DNA of 7,782 nucleotides, taken from assembly GCA_019245455.1 (NCBI GenBank), contig JAFARM010000347.1:1-7782 (forward strand), in the 5' to 3' direction. Both the position numbers and the translations under genes were made by a program. Every line of letters begins with the position of its first letter. Positions within the stretch are counted from its first letter, which is position 1. Of this stretch, positions 1-7,370 are shown piece by piece. The notes beneath the pieces are model-generated. The model saw nothing but the letters and a program-made list of their open reading frames with translations, did not search any database and had not been told where the DNA came from. This DNA comes from Sphingomonadaceae bacterium. GTDB lineage: Bacteria; Pseudomonadota; Alphaproteobacteria; Sphingomonadales; Sphingomonadaceae.

Positions 1-214
1 GTCGATCGACAAGGTCGCGGGACCAGTCGGTGAGGCGCTGATCATGACCGCGCTCGGCCTCGCCGTCGCCGTGCCCGCCGTGCTCGGCTACAATTGGCTG
101 ATCCGCCGCAACAAGACCGTCACTGAGAAGCTCAACGACTTCGCCGCCGACGTCCACGGCGCGCTGGTCTCGGGCTCGCGCGTCCAGTCGGCGCCCGTCA
201 CGGTCGCGCGTTGA
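1..214 (+). CDS. exbB: ExbB/TolQ/MotA-family proton channel subunit, C-terminal part
   Basis: This is the last 70 codons of a gene cut by the left edge of the window; the reading frame begins at base 2 and ends in TGA at 212-214. ExbB is the inner-membrane subunit that, with ExbD, uses the proton gradient to drive TonB. The visible part starts in the conserved stretch before the last membrane helix (GPVGEALIMTALGLAVAVPA), which is the typical ExbB/TolQ signature, and continues through that helix (about visible residues 10-34) into a short charged cytoplasmic tail (RRNKTVTEKLNDFAADV). Two exbD genes follow directly, which favours ExbB over TolQ or MotA. The gap to the first exbD is 26 bases, consistent with one operon. 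A tonB gene upstream is expected but lies outside the window. Confidence 0.9.
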   Translation, partial: SIDKVAGPVGEALIMTALGLAVAVPAVLGYNWLIRRNKTVTEKLNDFAADVHGALVSGSRVQSAPVTVAR

Positions 215-240
215 TCGCGGCCTGAGAAGGGGATCGCGCG

Positions 241-717
241 ATGGCGATGAACGTCGGCTCCCCGGACGAATCCGGAGGACAGGCGCCGCTGGCCGACATC
301 AACACGACGCCGCTCGTCGACGTCATGCTGGTTCTGCTGATCATCTTCCTGATCACGGTGCCCGTCGTCATCCAGACGGTGCCGCTGACCCTGCCCAAGG
401 TCGTCAACCTGCCGACGACGACCAAGCCGGAAAACGTCCTGCTGTCGGTCGATCAGAGCTGCAACACCTATTGGGGGCAGCAGAAGATCAACTCCAAGCA
501 GGAGCTGCTCGACCGCTCGGTTGCCGCGCTGCGGGCCGAGATCGCGCGGCAGAAGGCGGCGGGGTCGAAGGCGGAGCTGCCGGAGGTCCACATCCGCGGC
601 GACGCCAACATGGAATACCGCTGCGTCGGCGGCGTGATCTACACGCTGCAGCGCGCCGGCTTCCAGAAGATCGGCTTCATCTCCGAGCCGCCGGCGGGAA
701 CCGTCACCGAACGCTAG
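241..717 (+). CDS. exbD: ExbD-type biopolymer transport protein, first copy
   Basis: ExbD partners ExbB in the proton-driven motor that energises TonB. The 158-residue protein has a short cytoplasmic N-terminus, the conserved segment DINTTPLVDVMLVLLIIFLI (residues 19-38) with the membrane aspartate Asp27 that carries protons in this family, one membrane helix (about 25-45) and a periplasmic domain. The start is supported by a purine-rich site (AGAAGGGG, about 224-231) nine bases before ATG. The periplasmic domain carries two cysteines, Cys74 (DQSC) and Cys128 (YRCVGG), which the second ExbD lacks; a disulfide is possible but inferred. It also has an extra Lys/Ala-rich stretch (about 100-112) that makes it longer than the second copy. 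The ending FQKIGFISEPP is typical of ExbD. Paired exbD genes after exbB are known, for example in Xanthomonas. Confidence 0.95.
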   Translation: MAMNVGSPDESGGQAPLADINTTPLVDVMLVLLIIFLITVPVVIQTVPLTLPKVVNLPTTTKPENVLLSVDQSCNTYWGQQKINSKQELLDRSVAALRAEIARQKAAGSKAELPEVHIRGDANMEYRCVGGVIYTLQRAGFQKIGFISEPPAGTVTER

Positions 718-765
718 TCACGATTTGCGGGGCCGGGCGACCGGCTCCGCCAGGAGTATGAGACG

Positions 766-1188
766 ATGGCCATAAGCACGGGCGGGGGCGCGGAAGGCGA
801 CCCGATGATGGACATCAACACGACGCCGCTGATCGACGTCATGCTGGTGCTTCTCATCATGTTCATCATCACCATCCCCATTCAGACGCACGCGGTGAAG
901 CTCGACCTGCCGCCGCCGAATCCCAATCCGAGCCAGGTCAAGCCCGACTACAACCAGGTCAACATCGACTTCCTGGGCACGATCTACTGGAACAACAAGG
1001 AAGTGACGCTGCCGCAGCTGATCCAGTTCTTCAAGGCGACCAAGCAGCTGCCGACCGAGCCCGAGCTTCGCCTGCGCCCCGATCCGCTCGCCAAGTACGA
1101 TCTCGTCGACCGCGTCATGGCGGCGGCGCAGCAGGCCGGCGTGACCAAGATGGGCTTCGTCGGCAACGAGCAATACGCCAATCAGTAG
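766..1188 (+). CDS. exbD: ExbD-type biopolymer transport protein, second copy
   Basis: This is a second, non-identical ExbD paralogue of 140 residues, 48 bases after the first and probably in the same transcript. It keeps MDINTTPLIDVMLVLLIMFI (residues 15-34) with the proton-carrying aspartate at Asp24, one membrane helix, and the family ending VTKMGFVGNEQ. The start is backed by AGGAG at 752-756, nine bases before ATG. The periplasmic domain has no cysteine and has a Pro/Asn-rich linker just after the membrane (LPPPNPNPSQ, about 46-55), unlike the first copy. Nucleotide identity with copy one is strongest across the DINTTPL segment. In Xanthomonas the second ExbD is needed only for some substrates; whether this copy is likewise specialised is unknown. 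No clear terminator follows in the 118-base gap to the lipoprotein gene, and I saw no convincing promoter there. Confidence 0.93.
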   Translation: MAISTGGGAEGDPMMDINTTPLIDVMLVLLIMFIITIPIQTHAVKLDLPPPNPNPSQVKPDYNQVNIDFLGTIYWNNKEVTLPQLIQFFKATKQLPTEPELRLRPDPLAKYDLVDRVMAAAQQAGVTKMGFVGNEQYANQ

Positions 1189-1293
1189 GGCACTGACCGT
1201 CCCAGCCGACGTGTCTGCGCTGTAACAAATCCCGCTTCGCACGGCGCGACTTCTTCGCTAAGGAGCGCCCCGCGTGACGTGCGCATCCCATTT

Positions 1294-1299
1294 GGAGGA
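1294..1299 (+). promoter_or_regulatory. Shine-Dalgarno site fixing the lipoprotein start
   Basis: GGAGGA lies seven bases before the ATG at 1307. It decides between this start and an in-frame ATG at 1274, which has no such site and would put 11 polar residues (MTCASHLEEYP) in front of an otherwise perfect lipoprotein signal peptide. Confidence 0.85.
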
Positions 1300-1306
1300 A
1301 TACCCC

Positions 1307-1723
1307 ATGAAGACTGCCCTGACGCTGGTCGCTGTCGCCAGCCTCGGCCTGCTCGGTGCCTGCGGCAAGAAGGACGCCGCCGCCGACACGTCGACGACGA
1401 CGACGACCACGACGGACGCCGCCGCGCCGGCCGCGACCGACGGCTCGATGCCCTCGACGACGACCGCGACGACGACGACCGACGCTGCCGCCGACGCGAT
1501 GAAGACCAAGGCCGACGGCGTCGTCGATGCCGCCAAGCAGGACGCGTCGGCGATGAAGGACGCCACCGACAAGAAGGCCGATGCGATGGTCGACGCCGCC
1601 AAGGACAAGGCGGACGCGATGAAGAAGGACGCGTCGCAGAAGGCCGACGCGATGAAGGCCGACGCCAAGGACACCAAGGACAAGATGGACGCCAAGGCCG
1701 ACGCGATGAAGAAGTCGAACTAA
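1307..1723 (+). CDS. Small Ala/Lys/Thr-rich lipoprotein with 11-residue helical repeats
   Basis: I do not recognise a named family. The 138-residue product begins with a lipoprotein signal peptide ending in the lipobox LGAC, with lipidation expected at Cys19; Gly at the next position does not match the Asp retention signal, so outer-membrane sorting is likely by the E. coli rule. Residues 28-58 form a flexible linker with two threonine runs (29-36 and 51-58). Residues 59-138 are a highly charged Ala/Lys/Asp helix in which ADAM recurs at 62, 91, 102, 113 and 131 and methionines fall at 65, 83, 94, 105, 116, 127 and 134. The 11-residue spacing resembles LEA-type or hendecad helices. An envelope spacer or stress-protective role is possible but unproven. 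It appears to be a single-gene unit, closed by the terminator at 1748-1777. Low-complexity composition means homology searches may be misleading. Confidence 0.88.
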   Translation: MKTALTLVAVASLGLLGACGKKDAAADTSTTTTTTTDAAAPAATDGSMPSTTTATTTTDAAADAMKTKADGVVDAAKQDASAMKDATDKKADAMVDAAKDKADAMKKDASQKADAMKADAKDTKDKMDAKADAMKKSN

Positions 1724-1747
1724 GCCAGGGCGATCACCGGATGCGGG

Positions 1748-1777
1748 AAAGGCCGGGCGGTGACGCCCGGCCTTTTT
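1748..1777 (+). terminator. Intrinsic terminator after the lipoprotein gene
   Basis: A perfect GC-rich inverted repeat (GGCCGGGCG at 1751-1759 and CGCCCGGCC at 1764-1772) with a four-base GTGA loop is followed by five T. Three flanking A/T pairs extend the stem to 12 bp. It sits 24 bases after the lipoprotein stop. Read from the other strand it has only three T after the stem, so it may stop the converging minus-strand gene less efficiently. Confidence 0.9.
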
Positions 1778-1805
1778 CGTGTCGGTTGGCCTGCAGTCCC
1801 GTCGT

Positions 1806-2270
1806 TCAGCCCGGAAGTCTGTCAACGACGTTGGCGTGCCGTGCCAGCCACTTCCAGCCGCTGTCCGTGCGCACGTAGACGTTCGTGTAGCGCCGCTGAA
1901 GCGGTCGCGCGCCATACGTGCGACCAAGCTCGCTTGTCGCGGTCGGGGTGAAGACCTCGCTGCCCATGACGATGCCGACATCGCCGGTCACCGTCACGCT
2001 CTCCACCGTACGCGTGAACGCCTCCGCACCGATCTGTCCACTCCGCATCATGTCGAGGAACTGGTCGCGCCGCAGGACTCGGTTGATCGGAGCGTTGATT
2101 GTCAGCGTCGGCGCAGCGAGTGCGGCGAGGGCCGAGACATCGGCTCGCGCGACCATCTCCTTCTGCCGTGCGTCGAGAGTTGTGAGTTCGGCTTCCACAC
2201 TGGTCGGCGGTGGTGTTTGCGGAACCGCTGCTACCGGCAGCAGGGCCGCAGCGGCAATCATCCAGCGCAT
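1806..2270 (-). CDS. Exported NTF2/SnoaL-like (DUF4440-type) small protein
   Basis: The 154-residue product has a short signal peptide (MRWMIAAAALLPVAAVPQ, residues 1-18) and then a single domain resembling the NTF2-like cone fold of the SnoaL/DUF4440 group. An N-terminal helix pair (about 24-52, ending VSALAALAAPTLTINAP) leads to a segment around LRRDQFLDMMRSGQI (66-80), then beta strands (TVESVTVTGDVGIVMGSEVF, 88-107) and the closing pair RRYTNVYVRTDSGWKWLARH (126-145), which is the usual end of this family. Such proteins may be enzymes or ligand-binding domains; no substrate can be named. GAAGGA, seven bases before the ATG, supports the start. It lies 77 bases downstream of yaaA on the same strand and could be co-transcribed, though that gap also leaves room for its own promoter. 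The family call is from pattern memory. Confidence 0.85.
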   Translation of the reverse strand: MRWMIAAAALLPVAAVPQTPPPTSVEAELTTLDARQKEMVARADVSALAALAAPTLTINAPINRVLRRDQFLDMMRSGQIGAEAFTRTVESVTVTGDVGIVMGSEVFTPTATSELGRTYGARPLQRRYTNVYVRTDSGWKWLARHANVVDRLPG

Positions 2271-2347
2271 TTCAGGATCCTTCGGCTTCCCGTGTCGCGA
2301 TCCTACACCAGACGTCGCCTGCCCGCCATGCAGCCGCGCGCGGCGTT

Positions 2348-3136
2348 CTATCCGCCTCCAGCCGGGGCCGCTGGCCGGACGAACAGCCAGCGGTCGTCCG
2401 TTGAGCGTTCGCCGTCGAAGCGGTAGCCGAACCCCTCAAATGCCTTCAGCCCCTCGGGCCGGTCGAGGCGTTCCTCGCACAGGAAGCGCGCTATCGCGCC
2501 GCGCGCGCGCTTGGCGACGAAGGTGTTGAAGCGCAGGTCGCCGTCGTGGTCGTCGCGGAAGTCGATCGTCAGCACGCGCCCCGGCAGGCGCGCGGTGTCG
2601 ACGGCATCGAAATACTCCTTCGACGCCAAGTTGACGAGGGTCCTGTCGGCGTGCCCCGCGAAATCCTCGGCAAGGGCGGCGGCGATGCGATCGCCCCAGA
2701 AGGCGTAGAGCGTCTTCTTCCGCCCGATGCCGAACGGAACGCCCATCTCGAGCCGGTAGGGCTGGATCGTGTCGAGGGGCCGCAGGAGTCCGTAGAGCCC
2801 GGACAGGATACGGACATGGTCCTGCGCGAAGTCGCGCGTCACCTCGTCCATGTCCGGCCCGCGCAGACCGGCATAGACGTCGCCGGCGAAGGTGAACAGC
2901 GCCGGCCGCGCCGTGTCGGGAGCCTCGCCGGGGACGAAGGCGCGGAACCGCTCGGCGTTGAGCGCAGCGAGCGACGGCGAGATGTGCATCAGCTTCTGCA
3001 GCCTGGCGCGGCTGAGCTTCGCCGCGGCGGCGGCCAGGCGGGCGGCATCGGTGGCGAAGCGCGGTTCGGTTGCTTCGAGCGGCGGCAGCGCGCTGTCGAG
3101 GTCGAGCGTCTTAGCGGGCGAGAGGACGGCGAGCAT
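2348..3136 (-). CDS. yaaA: Peroxide stress protein YaaA (DUF328)
   Basis: The 262-residue protein is about the length of E. coli YaaA (258) and keeps the family's main blocks: LSPAKTLD at 5-12, GDVYAGL at 85-91, RILSGLYGLLRPLD at 109-122 running into the hallmark QPYRLEMG at 125-132, LYAFWGD at 143-149, NLASKEYF at 169-176, and AKRARGAIARFL at 208-219. In E. coli YaaA is a cytoplasmic DNA-binding protein induced through OxyR by hydrogen peroxide; it limits intracellular free iron and so reduces Fenton damage. No OxyR site was identified here. The chosen ATG matches the usual MLxxLSPAKTLD start but has no clear Shine-Dalgarno site in the preceding bases. The gene is divergent from the TPR protein gene at 3321, with which it shares a 184-base intergenic region. 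Confidence 0.95.
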   Translation of the reverse strand: MLAVLSPAKTLDLDSALPPLEATEPRFATDAARLAAAAAKLSRARLQKLMHISPSLAALNAERFRAFVPGEAPDTARPALFTFAGDVYAGLRGPDMDEVTRDFAQDHVRILSGLYGLLRPLDTIQPYRLEMGVPFGIGRKKTLYAFWGDRIAAALAEDFAGHADRTLVNLASKEYFDAVDTARLPGRVLTIDFRDDHDGDLRFNTFVAKRARGAIARFLCEERLDRPEGLKAFEGFGYRFDGERSTDDRWLFVRPAAPAGGG

Positions 3137-3197
3137 CGTTACGGTTTAGGGAGCAATCGCCGCGCGCGGTAGTTCAAAAGCGGTTCAGCGCGGACGC

Positions 3198-3262
3198 GCG
3201 ATGAACGTCCGCGATGAACGGGCGCGATGAACGGGCGCGATGAAGGTCCGCGATGATTGCCC
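3198..3262. repeat. Five tandem copies of a 13-bp unit
   Basis: Copies start at 3198, 3211, 3224, 3237 and 3250, exactly 13 bases apart. They read GCGATGAACGTCC, GCGATGAACGGGC (twice, identical), GCGATGAAGGTCC and the more diverged GCGATGATTGCCC. The array lies in the divergent intergenic region, 61 bases from the yaaA start codon and 58 bases from the ATG of the plus-strand TPR gene, so it probably overlaps one or both promoters or leaders. Function is unknown: it may be a slippage-generated minisatellite or a set of binding sites. A 13-bp period is not a multiple of the helical turn, so sites would rotate around the helix. Confidence 0.9.
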
Positions 3263-3307
3263 CCACGCCGCGCGCGTCTTAGCGCTGCGATCAAGCCGAA
3301 CACCGAC

Positions 3308-3314
3308 GGGAGAG
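3308..3314 (+). promoter_or_regulatory. Shine-Dalgarno site fixing the TPR protein start
   Basis: GGGAGAG ends six bases before the ATG at 3321. It favours that codon over the in-frame ATG at 3240, which lies inside the tandem repeat, lacks a ribosome site, and would add 27 residues in front of a well-formed signal peptide. Confidence 0.75.
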
Positions 3315-3320
3315 TCCACG

Positions 3321-4571
3321 ATGTCCAGTTCACGCCTCGCCATCGCCGCGCTGCTGGCGCTTGCCGTCGCCGCGCCCGCCGTCGCGAAGAAGCCCGACGC
3401 AGCCCCCGCGGCCGATACGGGCACCAAGTTTGAATCGAAGAACCTGTCGAAGGCGATCCTGCCGCAGCTCCAGGCGGCGCAGAAGGCGGAGCAGACGGGC
3501 GACCTCGCCGGCGCCCTGACCTCGGTCCGCGCCGCCGAGGCCGTCGGCAACCTCAACACCACCGATACCTTCTACATCGCCAACGCCAAGCTCGGCATCG
3601 CCCAGAAGACGAAGGACAACGCCCTGCTCGAAGAGGCGCTGAAGGCGATGGTCGACAGCCCGTTCCTGCCCGCCGCCGAGAAGCCGAAGGTCCTCCACAA
3701 CCTTGCGGCGACCGACCTCGGCAAGAACGACTATGACGGGGCGACGAAGTATTTTGCCCAGCTCGCCGCGCTGCCCAACGCCAGCCCCGACGACATGGAG
3801 ACGCTCGGCGAGCTGTATGCCAAGCAGAAGCAGACGGCGCAGGCCTACGACACCCTGTTCAAGGCGATCGCCGCCTATACCGCGGCGGGCCAGCCGGTGC
3901 CGGAGCGGACGTATCAGCGCCGGCTCCAGATCGTCTACGACGCCAAGGTCCCGCAGCAGATCGAGGCGGCGTCGTACGACCTCGTCAAGGCCTACCCGAC
4001 GCCGATGAACTGGCGCAACGTCCTGCTCATCGCGCGCGACAACCAGAAGATGGACGATCAGGCCAACCTCGACTTCTTCCGCCTGATCGACACGGTGGGT
4101 GGCCTCGCCGGCGAGCGCGACTATGCCGAATATGTCGAAACGGCGATCGCCCGCGGCCTGCCCGGCGAAGCCAAGGCGGCGCTGAGCGAGGGGCTGTCGA
4201 AGGGCACGCTCAACACCAGCAAGCAGTATGTCGGCGAGTACAACAAGTCGATCACGTCGAAGCTCGCCGCCGACAAGGCCGGGCTGCCCGCGATCGACAA
4301 GGAAGCGCGGGCGGCGACCACGGGCAAGACGGCGCTCGGCCAGGACGACGCCCATCACGGCTATGGCGAGTATGCCAAGGCGGCCGAGATGTACCGGCTG
4401 GCGCTGGCGAAGGGCGGGGTCGACACGTCGACCGCCAACCTGCGCCTGGGCGCATCGCTCGCGCGCAGCGGCGACAAGGCGGGCGCGACCGCGGCCTTCG
4501 CCAACGTGACGGCGGCACCGCGCGCGACGCTCGCCAAATACTGGACGGTGTGGGTCGGCCAGAAGGCGTGA
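3321..4571 (+). CDS. Exported TPR-like helical-repeat protein, function unknown
   Basis: The 416-residue product starts with a signal peptide (residues 1-22, cleavage expected after AVA), so it should be periplasmic or cell-surface. The mature part is nearly all alpha-helical and contains no cysteine. TPR-like helix pairs are visible at about 46-76 (LQAAQKAEQTGDLAGALTSV), 124-150 (LHNLAATDLGKNDYDGATKY), 158-190 (LGELYAKQKQTAQAYDTLFK) and 347-395 (GYGEYAKAAEMYRLALAKGG, then a final GDKAGATAAF pair). The stretch 195-340 is less regular. TPR domains usually hold protein partners together, but the partner here cannot be named. Similar proteins seem common in sphingomonads as conserved hypotheticals. 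It stands alone between a divergent promoter region and the hairpin at 4577-4612. Codon use matches its neighbours, with no sign of transfer. Confidence 0.88.
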   Translation: MSSSRLAIAALLALAVAAPAVAKKPDAAPAADTGTKFESKNLSKAILPQLQAAQKAEQTGDLAGALTSVRAAEAVGNLNTTDTFYIANAKLGIAQKTKDNALLEEALKAMVDSPFLPAAEKPKVLHNLAATDLGKNDYDGATKYFAQLAALPNASPDDMETLGELYAKQKQTAQAYDTLFKAIAAYTAAGQPVPERTYQRRLQIVYDAKVPQQIEAASYDLVKAYPTPMNWRNVLLIARDNQKMDDQANLDFFRLIDTVGGLAGERDYAEYVETAIARGLPGEAKAALSEGLSKGTLNTSKQYVGEYNKSITSKLAADKAGLPAIDKEARAATTGKTALGQDDAHHGYGEYAKAAEMYRLALAKGGVDTSTANLRLGASLARSGDKAGATAAFANVTAAPRATLAKYWTVWVGQKA

Positions 4572-6143
<1,572 letters not shown>

Positions 6144-6147
6144 GGCC

Positions 6148-7338
6148 GTGACCCCGGCGGCGCGCGTTCAGGCCGCGATCGAGTGCCTCGACCTGATCGC
6201 GGCGGCGGCAAGCGAGGGCGGCGCGGCGGCGGACACCCTGATCGCCCGCTACTTCGCGGCGCGGCGCTACGCCGGGTCGAAGGACCGGCGGGCGGTGCGC
6301 GACCTGGTGTTCGACGTCGTCCGCCAGGTCGGCGAACCGCCGCCGTCGGGGCGCGCGGCGCTGATCGGCTATGCGCGGGCCGCTGCCCCCGACCTGCTCG
6401 AGACCTTCGGCGAAAGCGGGCACGCCCCGGCCCCGCTGCTGCCTGACGAGCCGGCGGCGGAGCCGTCCCCGGCACCGGCGTGGCTGCTCGACCGGCTCCG
6501 CGCCCGCTTCGGCGACGACACCCCGCGACAGGTCGCGGCGCTGCTCGGCCGAGCCCCGCTCGACCTCCGCGTCAATACGCTGAAGGGGCGGCGCGACGCT
6601 GTCGCTGTCGCTGAGGCGGTGCCGACGCCGTTCGCCCGCGACGGCTTGCGCCTGCCGACCGCTGCTAACGTCGAGCGCAGCGACGCCTTCCGCGACGGGC
6701 TGATCGAGGTGCAGGACGAGGGCAGTCAGCTCGCCGTCGCCACGTGCGCGGTGGAGCCGGGGATGACCGTCGTCGACCTGTGCGCCGGGGCCGGCGGCAA
6801 GACGCTGGCGCTGGCCGCGGCGATGGCCAACCGGGGTCGGCTGATCGCCAGCGACACGGATCGCGGGCGGCTGCAGCGGATGGTGCCGCGTTTGGCGCGC
6901 GCCGGCGTGACCATCGCCGCGCCGCGCCTGCTCGATGCGAGGCGCGAGGCGGAGGCGCTCGCCGACCTTGCCAGCACGGCCGACCTCGTCCTTATCGATG
7001 CGCCGTGCTCGGGCACGGGGACGTGGCGGCGCAACCCCGAAGCGCGCTGGCGGCTGACGCCCGAACGGCTGGCGCGGCTGACGGCCGAGCAGGCGCGCCT
7101 CCTCGACCTCGCCGCTGTGCTGGTCCGCGGTGGCGGCGCGCTCGCCTACGTCGTGTGTTCGCTGCTGCCGGAGGAGGCGGAGGCGCAGGTCGCCGCCTTC
7201 CGCACCCGGCGCCCCGGCTTCGAACCGCAGGATTTCGCTAATCCGCTCGGCGGGGCGGCCGTATCTACCCTCGTGCTGACACCGGGGGACCAGGGGTGCG
7301 ACGGATTCTTCATCGCGCGGCTGACGCGCGTCTGCTAG
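6148..7338 (+). CDS. rsmB: RsmB/NOP-family rRNA cytosine-C5 methyltransferase
   Basis: Proteins of this family use S-adenosylmethionine to form 5-methylcytosine in RNA; E. coli RsmB modifies C967 of 16S rRNA. The 396-residue product has a shortened N-terminal NusB-like helical part (1-90), the pre-catalytic block LDLRVNTLKG (138-147), EVQDEGSQL (187-195), the SAM-binding motif VDLCAGAGGKT (209-219), DAPCSGTGTWRRNPE (284-298) with the release cysteine Cys287, and YVVCSLLPEEAE (334-345) with the nucleophile Cys337; the usual TCS is VCS here. It ends CDGFFIARL. It is about 30 residues shorter than the 429-residue E. coli enzyme. The start is GTG, 4 bases after the guaB stop, and the GAGG at 6142-6145 overlaps that stop with only two bases spacing, suggesting translational coupling. 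The family is certain; the exact substrate site is inferred. Confidence 0.92.
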   Translation: MTPAARVQAAIECLDLIAAAASEGGAAADTLIARYFAARRYAGSKDRRAVRDLVFDVVRQVGEPPPSGRAALIGYARAAAPDLLETFGESGHAPAPLLPDEPAAEPSPAPAWLLDRLRARFGDDTPRQVAALLGRAPLDLRVNTLKGRRDAVAVAEAVPTPFARDGLRLPTAANVERSDAFRDGLIEVQDEGSQLAVATCAVEPGMTVVDLCAGAGGKTLALAAAMANRGRLIASDTDRGRLQRMVPRLARAGVTIAAPRLLDARREAEALADLASTADLVLIDAPCSGTGTWRRNPEARWRLTPERLARLTAEQARLLDLAAVLVRGGGALAYVVCSLLPEEAEAQVAAFRTRRPGFEPQDFANPLGGAAVSTLVLTPGDQGCDGFFIARLTRVC

Positions 7339-7370
7339 CGTCGCGCGCCACGCTGACGGAGCAGGACGAG

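Noticed and set aside
718..1242. A 174-codon minus-strand frame opposite the second exbD.
   Set aside because: The sense strand is clearly ExbD with a good ribosome site; the antisense product has no recognisable domain and no ribosome site was evident.
1274..1306. An earlier in-frame ATG for the lipoprotein.
   Set aside because: It would place a polar extension before a perfect lipoprotein signal peptide and skip the strong GGAGGA at 1294-1299.
1480..1720. The core GCGATGAA of the intergenic 13-bp repeat also recurs inside the lipoprotein gene.
   Set aside because: There it encodes part of the repeated Asp-Ala-Met-Lys units with irregular DNA spacing, so the match is explained by coding sequence and GC-rich codon choice rather than a shared element.
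1115..1981. A 288-codon minus-strand frame opposite the lipoprotein gene.
   Set aside because: It is the antisense of the repetitive Ala/Asp/Thr coding region, giving an Arg/Gly/Val-rich low-complexity product, and it crosses a strong terminator and the end of a real minus-strand gene in another frame.
1779..2529. Several plus-strand frames of 60-215 codons opposite the NTF2-like gene and the end of yaaA.
   Set aside because: Both minus-strand genes have recognisable domains and the expected lengths. The plus-strand frames overlap one another, are Arg/Ser-rich and lack domains.
3137..3197. A possible yaaA promoter with TTGAAC on the minus strand near 3173-3178.
   Set aside because: No -10 element at a sensible spacing could be found, and one half-match is not enough in this base composition.
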